Below are positions 17,218 through 26,087 of a stretch of 64,000 nucleotides of DNA, one piece after another. The translations under genes were made by a program, and so were the position numbers. This DNA is from an uncultured Pseudoteredinibacter sp. (GTDB taxonomy: Bacteria; Pseudomonadota; Gammaproteobacteria; Pseudomonadales; Cellvibrionaceae). The notes under the pieces are model-generated. The model saw nothing but the letters and a program-made list of their open reading frames with translations, had not been told where the DNA came from and made no database searches. Numbering within the stretch: the stretch's first letter is position 1; each line of letters begins with the position of its first letter. The stretch is from contig NZ_CANMYE010000001.1 of the NCBI RefSeq assembly GCF_947502065.1, positions 434,001-498,000 on the forward strand. The letters are read 5' to 3'.

Positions 17218-19542
17218 GTGAAGCCGTCATCCGTTTTTTCTAAGTTGTTACTAAGTAGTGCCATTTCTGCCATTGCTATGCAAGCTGCCGCAGAGAATGC
17301 CGCGAGCAATAATCCTGTTTACGAAGAAATTATCGTAACTGCACAAAAACACAGTCAAAACCTACAAGATGTTGCCAGCGCCGTTACTGCCTTAAAGGGC
17401 GACCAATTGGATGTTATGAATATCTCAGATCCTTTTGATATGAGTGATAAGGTTCCTGGTGTAGTGTTTAGTACGGTGCAGGGTTATCGCCGCACGGTCA
17501 CCATTCGTGGGGTAGGTAATGAAATACCCGATAACGCCGGTACCAAGCCAGCGGTAGCTTTTCATGTTGATGGTGTATTTTTAGCGAATGACTATGCTTT
17601 AAACGCAGACATGATTGATGTGGAGCGCGTGGAAATTACACGGGGCCCTGATGGCACTTTGTTTGGTAATAGTTCCACAGGTGGTGCGATTAATGTTGTT
17701 ACTAAAAAGCCAGACTTTGAAGAATTTTCCGGCTATGTAGATGCCACTGTGGGTAACTTTGATCAGGGAAATATCCGCGCTGCTGTCAATGTTCCTCTAT
17801 CTGATAGTGTCGCAATTCGTGTGGCGGCGGCTCATCGCGAGCATGAAGGCTATACGCAAAATGTCTACTTCGATGACTTTTACTTAGATGACGAAAACGA
17901 TAACACCGTAAAGGTCCAGCTGGCTTGGGACATTAGCGATAATTTTTCGGCGCTTGTCCAGCATCAAATTTATCGCAGTGATACCAATGGCCCGGCACTA
18001 AAAGGGACCTTTGATACCGTATCCAGTGATCCTCGCAAGGTATCCCATGACACTCGAGAATTCTACAAGCTGGAAAATGACATCAGCAGTTTGCATTTAA
18101 ACTGGGATGGCGAATTGTTTAATGTCAGCGGTATTTTTAGCTATCAAGAATACGATATGAAACGCTTGCTGGATGTGGATCGTACCTCTTTGACCGCTAA
18201 TGATCCTGCACCTTTACCATTGGAAGGACGCCTTGATCTTCTGGGTGAGGCACCGCTGCCACAGTTTATCAGCGATCTTAAGCAGCAAGATGAATCAAAA
18301 ACCGCAGAAATCAATATCACCTCAAATGACGATAGCTCGCTGCGTTGGGTCTTAGGAGCCTTTTACTTAGATACTACGGTATTCAGTAATACCAGTAACT
18401 TCTTTGATGCCGGCCGCGACGGCAACCCAATTAGCCAGCTAATTGCGGGGCCCAATGTATTTGCAAACAATCCGGATTTGGATTTTATTAATGCGGATTA
18501 CCGTAATTTTCAATCTCGTTCGATCTTTGGTCAGTTTAGCTTCAATATTAGCGAAGCCTTCGCGATCACAGCAGGCCTGCGCCACACCAATAATGAGTTC
18601 CAAGATGAGCGCTGTAATTTCAATTGTGTACCTGATCGCGCCAAGATATCCAGTCGTCCAGCAAATAAAACCGATAATGTGACTGGTAAAGTTGCCCTGG
18701 AGTATCGTCATAGCGATGACAACTTGCTCTATGCATCGATTGCCACAGGCGTGAAGCCGGCCGGTTCTAACAGCAGTAGTGATACTCGATTCTTCCCAGA
18801 AGTATTTGATAAAGAGTTGGTAACGGCCTATGAAATTGGTTCTAAGAATATGTGGTGGGATAATCGTGTGCGCTTAAATGCCGCGGCCTTTTACTACGAC
18901 TATGAAGATTACCTGTTTGAATCCAGCGGCATTGGCCGATTTGCAGCAGGCGCATCTAACTTGCCAAAGGCGGAAATTTACGGCTTAGAAATTGAAGCCG
19001 ATGCTGCACTCAGCGACAGCCTAAACTTAGCTTTTACTCTAACGGCTATGGAATCGGAAATCACCGAAGGGCGTGATGCTATTGACCGAGCCACCGCAGA
19101 AAACGCCACCACCGGCCTTCAAATCAGCGGTGCTTCCACTGAAGACGTAAATGCTGCTCGTGAGGCAACAGCGGTTAATTTAACGGGCAATGAATTAGCG
19201 AAGATTCCAGACTTGGTGGCCAACATTCGCTTAAGTCACCGATTGGAGTTAGATCAATTGGGCAGCTTAACAACAACCTTTAGCCACACCTATCGCGGTG
19301 AGTATTTCGCTCGGGTATTTAATTCACCAGAAAGAGATGTAGTGGATTCCTACAACATCAGCCACTTGAATTTCCGCTATCAGCCCAATGGCGCCAAATG
19401 GAATGCCGAGCTAAACATTCAAAACCTATTTGATAAGGATGCGATCTCATCTCGTCATACCGATACCTATGCGCTGGGCATGACCAGTAATCAGTATTTG
19501 GCCCCTAGAACTGTGAGTTTGGGGGCGCGGTATAAGTTTTAG
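17218..19542 (+). CDS. TonB-dependent outer-membrane receptor
   Basis: About 774 residues from the GTG at 17218, which has AAAGGA 9 bases upstream and gives a clean signal peptide (KPSSVFSKLLLSSAISAIAM ... AAA). Upstream codons at 17176 and 17185 lack a ribosome-binding site. A TonB box (YEEIIVTAQ) is followed by the plug domain (VASAVTALKGDQL to about residue 160, with RGPDGTLFGNSSTGGAINVVTKKP), then a 22-strand-type barrel ending in an aromatic residue (GARYKF). It imports a substrate using TonB energy. The plug style is that of the large 'iron complex or carbohydrate/terpene' receptor group in marine bacteria; no neighbour identifies the ligand. A good terminator follows. Confidence 0.93.
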   Translation: MKPSSVFSKLLLSSAISAIAMQAAAENAASNNPVYEEIIVTAQKHSQNLQDVASAVTALKGDQLDVMNISDPFDMSDKVPGVVFSTVQGYRRTVTIRGVGNEIPDNAGTKPAVAFHVDGVFLANDYALNADMIDVERVEITRGPDGTLFGNSSTGGAINVVTKKPDFEEFSGYVDATVGNFDQGNIRAAVNVPLSDSVAIRVAAAHREHEGYTQNVYFDDFYLDDENDNTVKVQLAWDISDNFSALVQHQIYRSDTNGPALKGTFDTVSSDPRKVSHDTREFYKLENDISSLHLNWDGELFNVSGIFSYQEYDMKRLLDVDRTSLTANDPAPLPLEGRLDLLGEAPLPQFISDLKQQDESKTAEINITSNDDSSLRWVLGAFYLDTTVFSNTSNFFDAGRDGNPISQLIAGPNVFANNPDLDFINADYRNFQSRSIFGQFSFNISEAFAITAGLRHTNNEFQDERCNFNCVPDRAKISSRPANKTDNVTGKVALEYRHSDDNLLYASIATGVKPAGSNSSSDTRFFPEVFDKELVTAYEIGSKNMWWDNRVRLNAAAFYYDYEDYLFESSGIGRFAAGASNLPKAEIYGLEIEADAALSDSLNLAFTLTAMESEITEGRDAIDRATAENATTGLQISGASTEDVNAAREATAVNLTGNELAKIPDLVANIRLSHRLELDQLGSLTTTFSHTYRGEYFARVFNSPERDVVDSYNISHLNFRYQPNGAKWNAELNIQNLFDKDAISSRHTDTYALGMTSNQYLAPRTVSLGARYKF

Positions 19543-19560
19543 TGTTTTTGCGTATCTATC

Positions 19561-19599
19561 AAGCTACTTGCCGCCCATGAAGGGGCAAGTAGCTTTTCA
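19561..19599 (+). terminator. Rho-independent terminator of the TonB receptor gene
   Basis: Arms AAGCTACTTGCC (19561-19572) and GGCAAGTAGCTT (19584-19595) form a 12-bp stem with an 11-base loop, followed by a T-rich tail (TTTTC). It starts 19 bases after the stop codon. Confidence 0.85.
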
Positions 19600-19600
19600 T

Positions 19601-20047
19601 TTACTGAGCTTCCAAAGATTGTTTAACTCTTTGTTCAGTCAAATCATAAATTGTCGAATTATGAGATTGGTCGAAGACTGTTGAAAAATGAAAAGCGTCG
19701 CTTTTACGAGAGCGGTTTCCCTCGCTATCGACTGATATGATGTAAGCGCGGTATTGTTGATTTACTGCAAGCTCATCGATAATCATTTGGCTCTCACCTA
19801 CGATAGAGTAGGCGTTTTCTTCTTTAAAGTTTTTCTCGGTACCTTCTTGAAATACATAGATTTGATATTCAATGCGATTCTGCGCAGTTTTATCGTCTTG
19901 GCTTTCAGTCCAGCGTAGAGTCACTGTGTTGCCAGCCACAAAAGATATATCAATGGCGGTAGGGCTAGGTGCAGATGATGCTTTGGCTTGGCTTCCATAA
20001 AGGCCTATAAAGCCAATCAAAATTAGAGCTCGTATCAGTAGTTTCAT
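19601..20047 (-). CDS. Small exported fibronectin type III-like protein
   Basis: A 148-residue protein from the ATG at 20047, which gives a signal peptide (LLIRALILIGFIGLYGSQAKA). The rest is a single beta-sandwich resembling a fibronectin III domain: PTAIDISFVAGNTVTLRWTE, YQIYVFQEG, and NQQYRAYIISVDSEGNRS are the usual strand and loop patterns. A 50-residue N-terminal extension in the longer frame is rejected. It is convergent with the TonB receptor gene and divergent from the GbsR regulator. No function can be assigned. Confidence 0.7.
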   Translation of the reverse strand: MKLLIRALILIGFIGLYGSQAKASSAPSPTAIDISFVAGNTVTLRWTESQDDKTAQNRIEYQIYVFQEGTEKNFKEENAYSIVGESQMIIDELAVNQQYRAYIISVDSEGNRSRKSDAFHFSTVFDQSHNSTIYDLTEQRVKQSLEAQ

Positions 20048-20240
20048 AGCGCTTGCCTGTAGAAGATGTTCACAGCGCCAATCTATAACTCGAATTGGTA
20101 TAGCAAAATAGGCCAATGGGTTTAACTGTGCTGGGTGGTCAAATCTGTGTTGGCTTAGCCTCTGTGTCCTTGAGTGTAGGCGTGAGCATAGCCTCACATA
20201 TAAATCATTTACCCTTTAAGACTTGATCTAGGGCAATTAA

Positions 20241-20278
20241 AGTTCTAAACTTTCAATAATTTCTGAAAATACAGAACT
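20241..20278. promoter_or_regulatory. Structured dyad operator before the GbsR-like gene
   Basis: The sequence AGTTCT-N4-TTTCA-N8-TGAAA-N4-AGAACT is a nested inverted repeat with both half-site pairs sharing the same centre (20259.5). It sits 32 bases before the regulator's ATG, where an autoregulatory operator would be expected. Its match to the GbsR/MarR protein encoded next to it is inference. Confidence 0.6.
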
Positions 20279-20310
20279 TGCTGAAATTAGCCGAGTTAAG
20301 GATTTGATTT

Positions 20311-20865
20311 ATGACCATGACGCCGCAAATAGAGGCCTTTGTTTATCACTTTGGTGAAATGGGTAGTCGTTGGGGCTTTAATCGCACGGTGGGGCAGATG
20401 TATGCCTTGATTGTGCTGAGTGAGCACCCGCTATGCGCCAATGACTTGAGTGAAGCCCTGAAAATCTCCCGAGGCAATGTCAGTATGGGCTTGAAAGAGC
20501 TGCAATCTTGGCGTTTGTTGCAGGAAAAACGCGTTCCTGGCGATCGTAAGGAATACTTCACTGCCGCTGGCAGTATCTGGGATATGGCGATCCGAGTGTT
20601 GGAAGAGCGCCGCCGTAGGGAAGTGGACCCAACGCTAAGCCTGCTGCGCGATACCTTGCTCGAAAAGCCCAGTAACGATCAAGAAGTCTATGCCCAGGAG
20701 AAAATGCAAGAAATTCATGACTTGCTAGAGCTTTGTGGCGGTTGGGCTGATGAGTTATTAACCATGCCCCCTAGTAAGCTGAAGACCTTGATGAAACTTG
20801 GTAGCGGCATGGGCAAGGTGCTGGAGTTTACCGATAAGCTCACCTTGCGCAGCCCGGATACCTGA
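20311..20865 (+). CDS. GbsR/MarR-family transcriptional regulator
   Basis: A 184-residue winged-helix regulator of the GbsR branch: the N-terminus (FVYHFGEMGSRWGFNRTVGQMYALIVLSE) and the recognition helix region (LSEALKISRGNVSMGLKELQSWRLL) are characteristic, followed by a wing (PGDRKEYFTA) and helical dimerisation parts. Members control osmoprotectant or respiratory genes by sensing small molecules. It lies 86 bases upstream of cioA on the same strand, so it probably regulates the oxidase and may be co-transcribed with it. Confidence 0.85.
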   Translation: MTMTPQIEAFVYHFGEMGSRWGFNRTVGQMYALIVLSEHPLCANDLSEALKISRGNVSMGLKELQSWRLLQEKRVPGDRKEYFTAAGSIWDMAIRVLEERRRREVDPTLSLLRDTLLEKPSNDQEVYAQEKMQEIHDLLELCGGWADELLTMPPSKLKTLMKLGSGMGKVLEFTDKLTLRSPDT

Positions 20866-20951
20866 CGCCTTTCCTAAGATTGGCTTTGTAGCCTTCTCGC
20901 TCTAAGCCACAGCTTTTCAAATCTCGCTTTTTTAAATCCACGAGGTACATC

Positions 20952-22355
20952 ATGGATATTGTGATCGATACGATTATGTTATCGAGGGTTCAGTTCGCCC
21001 TGAATATCAGCTTTCATATCTTGTTTCCCACCATCACCATCGCACTGTGTTGGGCGTTGCTGTTTTTTAAAATTCGCTTACACCAAACCGGCGATGAAGT
21101 TTGGATGCGCTGTTATCGTTTTTGGGTAAAAATCTTTGCCTTAACTTTTGCTTTGGGTGTGGTCAGTGGTATTACCATGTCTTTTCAGTTTGGTACCAAT
21201 TGGCCGGGCTTTATGGAAAAGGCCGGCAATATTGCGGGCCCGCTACTGGGCTACGAAGTGCTGACGGCCTTCTTTCTAGAGGCGACTTTTTTAGGGGTGA
21301 TGTTATTTGGTATTGATCGTGTAACACCGCGTATGCATACCATTGCTACCGCCATTGTCGCCCTAGGCACCACGGCTTCGGCTTTTTGGATATTGGCGCT
21401 AAATTCTTGGATGCAAACACCAACAGGCTTTGAAATTCGAGACGGTGTTATTTTCCCTGTGGATTGGTGGGCGGTGATATTTAATCCATCTTTTCCCTAT
21501 CGATTCTTCCATATGTTATTGGCCTCTCTGATTACCGCTTGTTTTTTATTGATGGGCGTATCGGCCTATCGATTGCTAAAAGGCGATCACAAACCCGCAC
21601 CTAGAATTACCTTAAAGCTGGCTGCCATGGTAGCGGCAGTGGCCGTGCCGGTGCAGATTTTTGTGGGGGATTTGCATGGCTTAAACACTCTAGAACATCA
21701 ACCTGCAAAAGTGGCTGCGATGGAAGGTGTGTGGGAGACAGAGCGTGGCGCCGATCTATTATTGTTTGCTTTACCCGATGAAGAAAAACGAGAAAACCAT
21801 TTTGAAGTTGGTATTCCCAATATGGCCAGTTGGATTCTCACTCATGATGCCAATGGCGAAATCAAAGGGCTGAATGAATTCAAAGGTGAGCACCCACCAG
21901 TGGCGCCGGTGTTCTGGAGTTTTCGGGTGATGGTGGGAACAGGCTTACTGATGTTGCTGATTGCCTGGGCCTTAAGCTGGCAGCTATGGCGAAAAGGTGA
22001 GGCCAGCCCCTTGCTACTCAGAGCGACGGTAGCGATGAGCTTCTCCGGTTGGTTAGCGACCTTGGCTGGCTGGTATGTTAGTGAGATTGGAAGGCAGCCC
22101 TTTCTGGTACAAGGTGTGCTGACGACTTCCGAGGCTGCTACCACTATTCATGAAGGCAATGTGTTGTTTTCTCTGATTCTTTACGCGGTTCTTTATGGCG
22201 GTTTGCTTGTGGCTTATATCCACACGGTGTTTTTGATGGCACGAAAATCGGCCAAGTTAGAAGCGCCAAATACCAATAACAGCGGTATTGAAACTGGGGT
22301 CAGATCCCAATGGGATCTGACCCCTAACAGCACTCAAGCAAATAAAGGAGCCTAA
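20952..22355 (+). CDS. cioA: Cytochrome bd-type (CIO) ubiquinol oxidase subunit I
   Basis: A 467-residue CydA-family protein with nine hydrophobic segments. It has the N-terminal haem-ligand region (SRVQFALNISFHILFPTITI), the GITMSFQFGTNWPGF motif, a second haem His region (YRFFHMLLASLITACF) and GRQPFLVQG. The periplasmic Q-loop lacks the long C-terminal insertion of E. coli CydA, which is the pattern of the cyanide-insensitive oxidase. It oxidises ubiquinol and reduces O2 to water in the inner membrane. GAGG precedes the ATG. Ten codons of the cytoplasmic tail (from GVRSQWDLTP) are supplied by an in-frame GGGGTCAG palindrome. The stop is one base before cioB. Confidence 0.95.
   Translation: MDIVIDTIMLSRVQFALNISFHILFPTITIALCWALLFFKIRLHQTGDEVWMRCYRFWVKIFALTFALGVVSGITMSFQFGTNWPGFMEKAGNIAGPLLGYEVLTAFFLEATFLGVMLFGIDRVTPRMHTIATAIVALGTTASAFWILALNSWMQTPTGFEIRDGVIFPVDWWAVIFNPSFPYRFFHMLLASLITACFLLMGVSAYRLLKGDHKPAPRITLKLAAMVAAVAVPVQIFVGDLHGLNTLEHQPAKVAAMEGVWETERGADLLLFALPDEEKRENHFEVGIPNMASWILTHDANGEIKGLNEFKGEHPPVAPVFWSFRVMVGTGLLMLLIAWALSWQLWRKGEASPLLLRATVAMSFSGWLATLAGWYVSEIGRQPFLVQGVLTTSEAATTIHEGNVLFSLILYAVLYGGLLVAYIHTVFLMARKSAKLEAPNTNNSGIETGVRSQWDLTPNSTQANKGA
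22296..22324. repeat. 29-bp GGGGTCAG palindrome inside cioA
   Basis: Arms GGGGTCAGATCCCA and its complement flank a single A. It lies wholly within the reading frame of cioA near its 3' end, 29 bp long yet with no frame disturbance, adding about ten residues to the tail after the last membrane helix. Confidence 0.9.
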
Positions 22356-22356
22356 G

Positions 22357-23373
22357 ATGAATCTACTCGGTGTATTAATTGATCCTAACTACCTAGGCCC
22401 AATATTTATTGGTCTAATGGCCTTGGCTGTTTTGGTTTATGCAATCCTAGACGGCTATGATCTTGGGGTGGGCATTGTGCTCCATCGTCAAGACGAGGCC
22501 ATGCGTGACACCCAGATTGCCTCTATTGGGCCTTTTTGGGATGCCAATGAAACCTGGCTGGTGCTCGCCATTGGCTTGATGCTGATTGCTTTTCCTGATG
22601 CCTATAATATTTTGCTACAAGAGCTCTATGTGCCTGCAACTATAATGTTGGGCGGTTTAATTTTACGTGGCGTGGCTTTTGATTTTCGGGCAAAGGTAGC
22701 CATGGAAAACAAAAACCTCTGGGATCATATTTTTAGGGCGGGCTCGTTGACTGTTGCTCTCTCTCAGGGCTATATGTTGGGGCAATATATTTGTGGCTTT
22801 TCAGATGATGGTTTGACGATTGTATTTTCGCTGCTTAGTGCCTTTGGTGTGGCCGCGGCATACAGCTATATCGGCTCTTGCTGGTTGGTGATGAAAACCG
22901 AAGGTGAATTGCAAAAATACAGTGCTAAGGCGGCTCGGTTAAGCGGGCTATTAATGGCCCTTGGTATTGCCTCGGTGTGTATTGTAAACCCTTGGATAAA
23001 TCCCGAAGTTTATGATCGCTGGTTCAGCTTTCCTAATAACCTTTTATTGTGGGTAATCCCCATTATTAGTGCCGCGATATTTCTTTTTGCTGATCAGGTG
23101 CTAAAGCGCGTGCCAGCCGAAAATGACTATGGCTGTTGGATTCCTTTTGTTTTAGCCGTGGTGATTTTTCTAAACTGCTTTCAAGGCATTGTAGTGAGCT
23201 TTTACCCCGATGTTATTCCCGGGCGCTTGAGCCTATTTGATGCGGTGGCTGCACCGGAAGCTCTGGGCTTTATTTTCTGGGGGGCGGTAATTGTGGTGCC
23301 GGTAATTCTGGCCTATACGGCTTATTCTTATCGAGTGTTTTGGGGGAAGGCGACTGCTTTGCGCTACTTCTAG
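22357..23373 (+). CDS. cioB: Cytochrome bd-type (CIO) ubiquinol oxidase subunit II
   Basis: A 338-residue CydB-family membrane protein. Family motifs include YAILDGYDLGVGI near residue 28, FWDANETWLVL near residue 60, and FDFRAK near residue 107; about eight to nine hydrophobic segments are visible. It forms the heterodimer with CioA. AAGGAG sits just before the ATG, which is one base after the cioA stop. No cydX-like small gene follows; a palindrome and the convergent SDR gene come directly after. Confidence 0.95.
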   Translation: MNLLGVLIDPNYLGPIFIGLMALAVLVYAILDGYDLGVGIVLHRQDEAMRDTQIASIGPFWDANETWLVLAIGLMLIAFPDAYNILLQELYVPATIMLGGLILRGVAFDFRAKVAMENKNLWDHIFRAGSLTVALSQGYMLGQYICGFSDDGLTIVFSLLSAFGVAAAYSYIGSCWLVMKTEGELQKYSAKAARLSGLLMALGIASVCIVNPWINPEVYDRWFSFPNNLLLWVIPIISAAIFLFADQVLKRVPAENDYGCWIPFVLAVVIFLNCFQGIVVSFYPDVIPGRLSLFDAVAAPEALGFIFWGAVIVVPVILAYTAYSYRVFWGKATALRYF

Positions 23374-23382
23374 GCTTGTAGT

Positions 23383-23409
23383 GGGGTCAGATCCCTGGGA
23401 TCTGACCCC
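23383..23409. repeat. 27-bp GGGGTCAG palindrome between convergent genes
   Basis: Arms GGGGTCAGATCCC and complement with a one-base centre. It lies 9 bases after cioB and 9 bases beyond the end of the SDR gene on the other strand, so it could end transcription from both sides. There is no T-run on either side. Confidence 0.85.
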
Positions 23410-23418
23410 GGTAGGTGG

Positions 23419-24171
23419 TTAGATGGCTGATACCGCGCCATCTACAGCGATGGCTTGGCCGGTCATATAGCTGTTGCCTGGAGATAGGATCAGCATCATG
23501 GCATTGACCATTTCTTGTACGGTGCCGTAGCGACGCATTGGGCAGCCGCGTACTAGCATATCTTCCACGCCATCTTCTTTTAGCATGCCTGCACCAATAT
23601 TGGTTGGCGAAAAGAATGGGCAGATGGCATTTACGCGTACGTTTTTAGCAGCGTATTCCACCGCAGCGGTTTTGGTAAGGCCGATTACGCCATGTTTTAC
23701 TGCAGCGTAGGGGCCAAGCTTAGGTGCGCCGCCGATGCCTGCCATAGAGCTAACATTTAGAATAGCGCCGCCATCTTTTAGCATATTGGGAATCTGGTGT
23801 TTCATACCCAACATAACGCTCTTCAAATTAACTTCATACTGACGATCAAAAATATCACCCGTTTGCTCGTGGGTGGCCAGCATTTCATGACCAACGCCAG
23901 CATTGTTTACGGCAATATCTAAGCGACCAAACTTATCTGCAGCAGCTTGCACTAGTGCTTGGCAATCTTCTTCTTTGCTAACATCAATGCGCAGTAATAC
24001 GGCATCATCGCCATAGGCTGCACTGGCTTCTTCTAGGCCGGCAATATTAATATCGCCGAGCACTAGTTTGGCGCCACGCTCGTGCAAACCTTTTGCTAGT
24101 AAGGCACCAAAGCCACTGGCAGCGCCAGTAATTAAGGCAACTTTACCGCTAAAATCTAATAATGAATCCAT
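23419..24171 (-). CDS. Short-chain dehydrogenase/reductase
   Basis: A 250-residue classical SDR. It has the nucleotide-binding motif TGAASGFG near residue 16, NNAGVG near residue 90, and catalytic Ser-Tyr-Lys in NVSSMAG and YAAVKHG (about residue 155). The C-terminus VDGAVSAI is typical. It oxidises or reduces a hydroxyacyl or alcohol substrate with NAD(P). It is the last gene of a six-gene minus-strand unit with a quinone reductase, APH kinase and acyl-CoA dehydrogenase, so an acyl or hydroxyacyl-CoA substrate is plausible (inference). Confidence 0.9.
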   Translation of the reverse strand: MDSLLDFSGKVALITGAASGFGALLAKGLHERGAKLVLGDINIAGLEEASAAYGDDAVLLRIDVSKEEDCQALVQAAADKFGRLDIAVNNAGVGHEMLATHEQTGDIFDRQYEVNLKSVMLGMKHQIPNMLKDGGAILNVSSMAGIGGAPKLGPYAAVKHGVIGLTKTAAVEYAAKNVRVNAICPFFSPTNIGAGMLKEDGVEDMLVRGCPMRRYGTVQEMVNAMMLILSPGNSYMTGQAIAVDGAVSAI

Positions 24172-24215
24172 AGCTTATCTTCTTTGTAGAGCCAGCCATA
24201 AGACCGGCCTGAAAA

Positions 24216-24980
24216 TTAAACAATCATACCGCCGTCGACGACGATACATTCACCGGTGGTATAGCTTGATGCATCTGATACCAAGTACAAGACGGTACCA
24301 GCCATTTCACGGGGCTCGGCGTGCCGCTTCATTGGAATTTTATCTACGGCCATTTGGTAGATTTCATCGTGGGTAAATAGGGCGCCGGCGAACTTGGTTT
24401 TAGTCAAACCAGGCAGTAGTGCATTACAGCGAATGCCATGTTCGGCGCACTCACGGGCGAAGGCTTTGGTCATACTGACAACCGCCGCTTTAGTGATTGA
24501 GTAAATCGCTTGTGCAGGGCCTGGGTGAATGGCATTTACAGAAGCGGTATTTACAATGGCGCCACCGCCGTTTTCCTTCATTAACTTGCCAGCTTCAATC
24601 GACATAAAGAAGTAGCCGCGAATATTCACATCGACTGTCTTATTGTAAGCGCCTAAATCGGTATCTAAGATATGGCCAAAATAAGGATTGGTCGCGGCAT
24701 TGTTCACCAGAATATCCAGCTTACCGTGCTTCTCGCGAATGTAATCGAAGGTATTGCTGATGTCTTCCATGTTACCTACGTGGCAAGCCAAAGCTTCGGC
24801 GCTGCCACCGGCTGAGGTGATAGCATCAACGACATTTTGGCAGCCTTCTTTTTTACGAGAAGTTACCATGACGTGAGCACCTTGCTCAGCCAATAATTTG
24901 GCTATCTCTTCACCGATGCCACGGCTGGCGCCGGTTACTAGGGCGATCTTGCCGTTTAAATTAAATAATTCTGTACTCAT
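24216..24980 (-). CDS. Short-chain dehydrogenase/reductase
   Basis: A 254-residue classical SDR from the ATG at 24980. It has TGASRGIGEEIA near residue 15, NNAATN near residue 92, catalytic Ser in NTASVNA and YSITK (about residue 160), and the C-terminal VDGGMIV. The residues around the active site are those of the glucose/ribitol or 3-oxoacyl reductase type. It lies 44 bases upstream of the other SDR gene on the same strand. The two SDRs are only distantly alike, so they are not a recent duplication. Confidence 0.9.
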   Translation of the reverse strand: MSTELFNLNGKIALVTGASRGIGEEIAKLLAEQGAHVMVTSRKKEGCQNVVDAITSAGGSAEALACHVGNMEDISNTFDYIREKHGKLDILVNNAATNPYFGHILDTDLGAYNKTVDVNIRGYFFMSIEAGKLMKENGGGAIVNTASVNAIHPGPAQAIYSITKAAVVSMTKAFARECAEHGIRCNALLPGLTKTKFAGALFTHDEIYQMAVDKIPMKRHAEPREMAGTVLYLVSDASSYTTGECIVVDGGMIV

Positions 24981-25076
24981 GTTACGCTCCATAAATCGCG
25001 GGTGGAGTTGTTTGTAATATTGCAGCTTTTAGTCATGCTGCTTTATCTTAAATTTTGCTGTTGTTTATGATCGTGA

Positions 25077-26051
25077 TTATGGCACTAAGACCATTTTCCC
25101 TTTCACTTGTCGGCCCATGACTTTTTCTAAGGCGGATTTAGCATCACTGAGCGGGAGTGCTTCATCGACTACCACTTTAACCTTACCTTGTAGGTACCAG
25201 CCTAATAGCTCGCGCATATTATCGGCAAAATCTTTTGGTTGATGGGCTGTAAATGAACCCCAAAAAACGCCAACTACCGAATAACCTTTTACCAAGGCTA
25301 AATTCACCGGGAATTTAGGGATGTCGCCAGAGGCGAAGCCGATAATCAATAAGCGGCCATTCCAGGCCATGCAGCGACTGCAAGCATCAAAGGCATCGCC
25401 ACCAACGGTGTCGTATACCACATCGATACCTTTACCATCGTTAATGGCTTTTAGCTCGGTTTTTAGGTCTTTCTCTTTGTAGTTAATGAGAATGTCAGCA
25501 CCGTTTTCTTTAGCCAGCTGTAATTTCTCTTCACTGGAGCAAGCGGCAATAACCGTAGCCCCCATAGCCTTACCAATTTGCACAGCGGCCAAGCCGGTAC
25601 CACCGGCAGCACCGGTTACTAACAGGGTCTCACCTGGCTGGATATTGGCGCGCTGTTTTAGGGCATGGTGTGCGGTAGCATGTGCGGTGGTTAGGCCTGC
25701 GGCTTCTTCATCGCTAATACCGTCTGGAATTGGAATAAGATGCGTGGCGGGGCATAGGGCTTTTTCAGCATAGCCGCCTACACCGACGAAACCGATAACG
25801 CGATCGCCCGCTTTTACATGACTTACACCATCACCGACTTCACTGACAACGCCAGCAACTTCAGAGCCGGGGGTAAAAGGGAAGGGCGGCTTCATTTGAT
25901 ATAAGCCTTGTACCATTAAGCCGTCAGGGTAGTTCACGCCAGCCGCTTTAATATCCAGAACGACATTACCTGCACCTGCAGCAGGTGCATCTACGTCTTC
26001 ATAGCTGAGTTTTTCTAGTGGGCCAAACTCGTGGCAAACAATCGCTTTCAT
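25077..26051 (-). CDS. Zinc-independent NADPH:quinone oxidoreductase (MDR family)
   Basis: A 324-residue medium-chain reductase. It shows the N-terminal GroES-like part (CHEFGPLEKLSYEDVDAPA, GVNYPDGLMVQGLYQ), the Rossmann motif TGAAGGTGLAAVQIGKAMG near residue 147, and the family end ALEKVMGRQVKGKMVLV. The structural and catalytic zinc ligands of alcohol dehydrogenases are missing, as usual for QOR enzymes. It reduces quinones or enoyl compounds with NADPH. It sits within the acyl-CoA gene cluster, where an enoyl reductase role is possible. Confidence 0.9.
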   Translation of the reverse strand: MKAIVCHEFGPLEKLSYEDVDAPAAGAGNVVLDIKAAGVNYPDGLMVQGLYQMKPPFPFTPGSEVAGVVSEVGDGVSHVKAGDRVIGFVGVGGYAEKALCPATHLIPIPDGISDEEAAGLTTAHATAHHALKQRANIQPGETLLVTGAAGGTGLAAVQIGKAMGATVIAACSSEEKLQLAKENGADILINYKEKDLKTELKAINDGKGIDVVYDTVGGDAFDACSRCMAWNGRLLIIGFASGDIPKFPVNLALVKGYSVVGVFWGSFTAHQPKDFADNMRELLGWYLQGKVKVVVDEALPLSDAKSALEKVMGRQVKGKMVLVP

Positions 26052-26087
26052 TCTCGTTTCCTTGTAATTATTTTTCTGGCTTTAATC

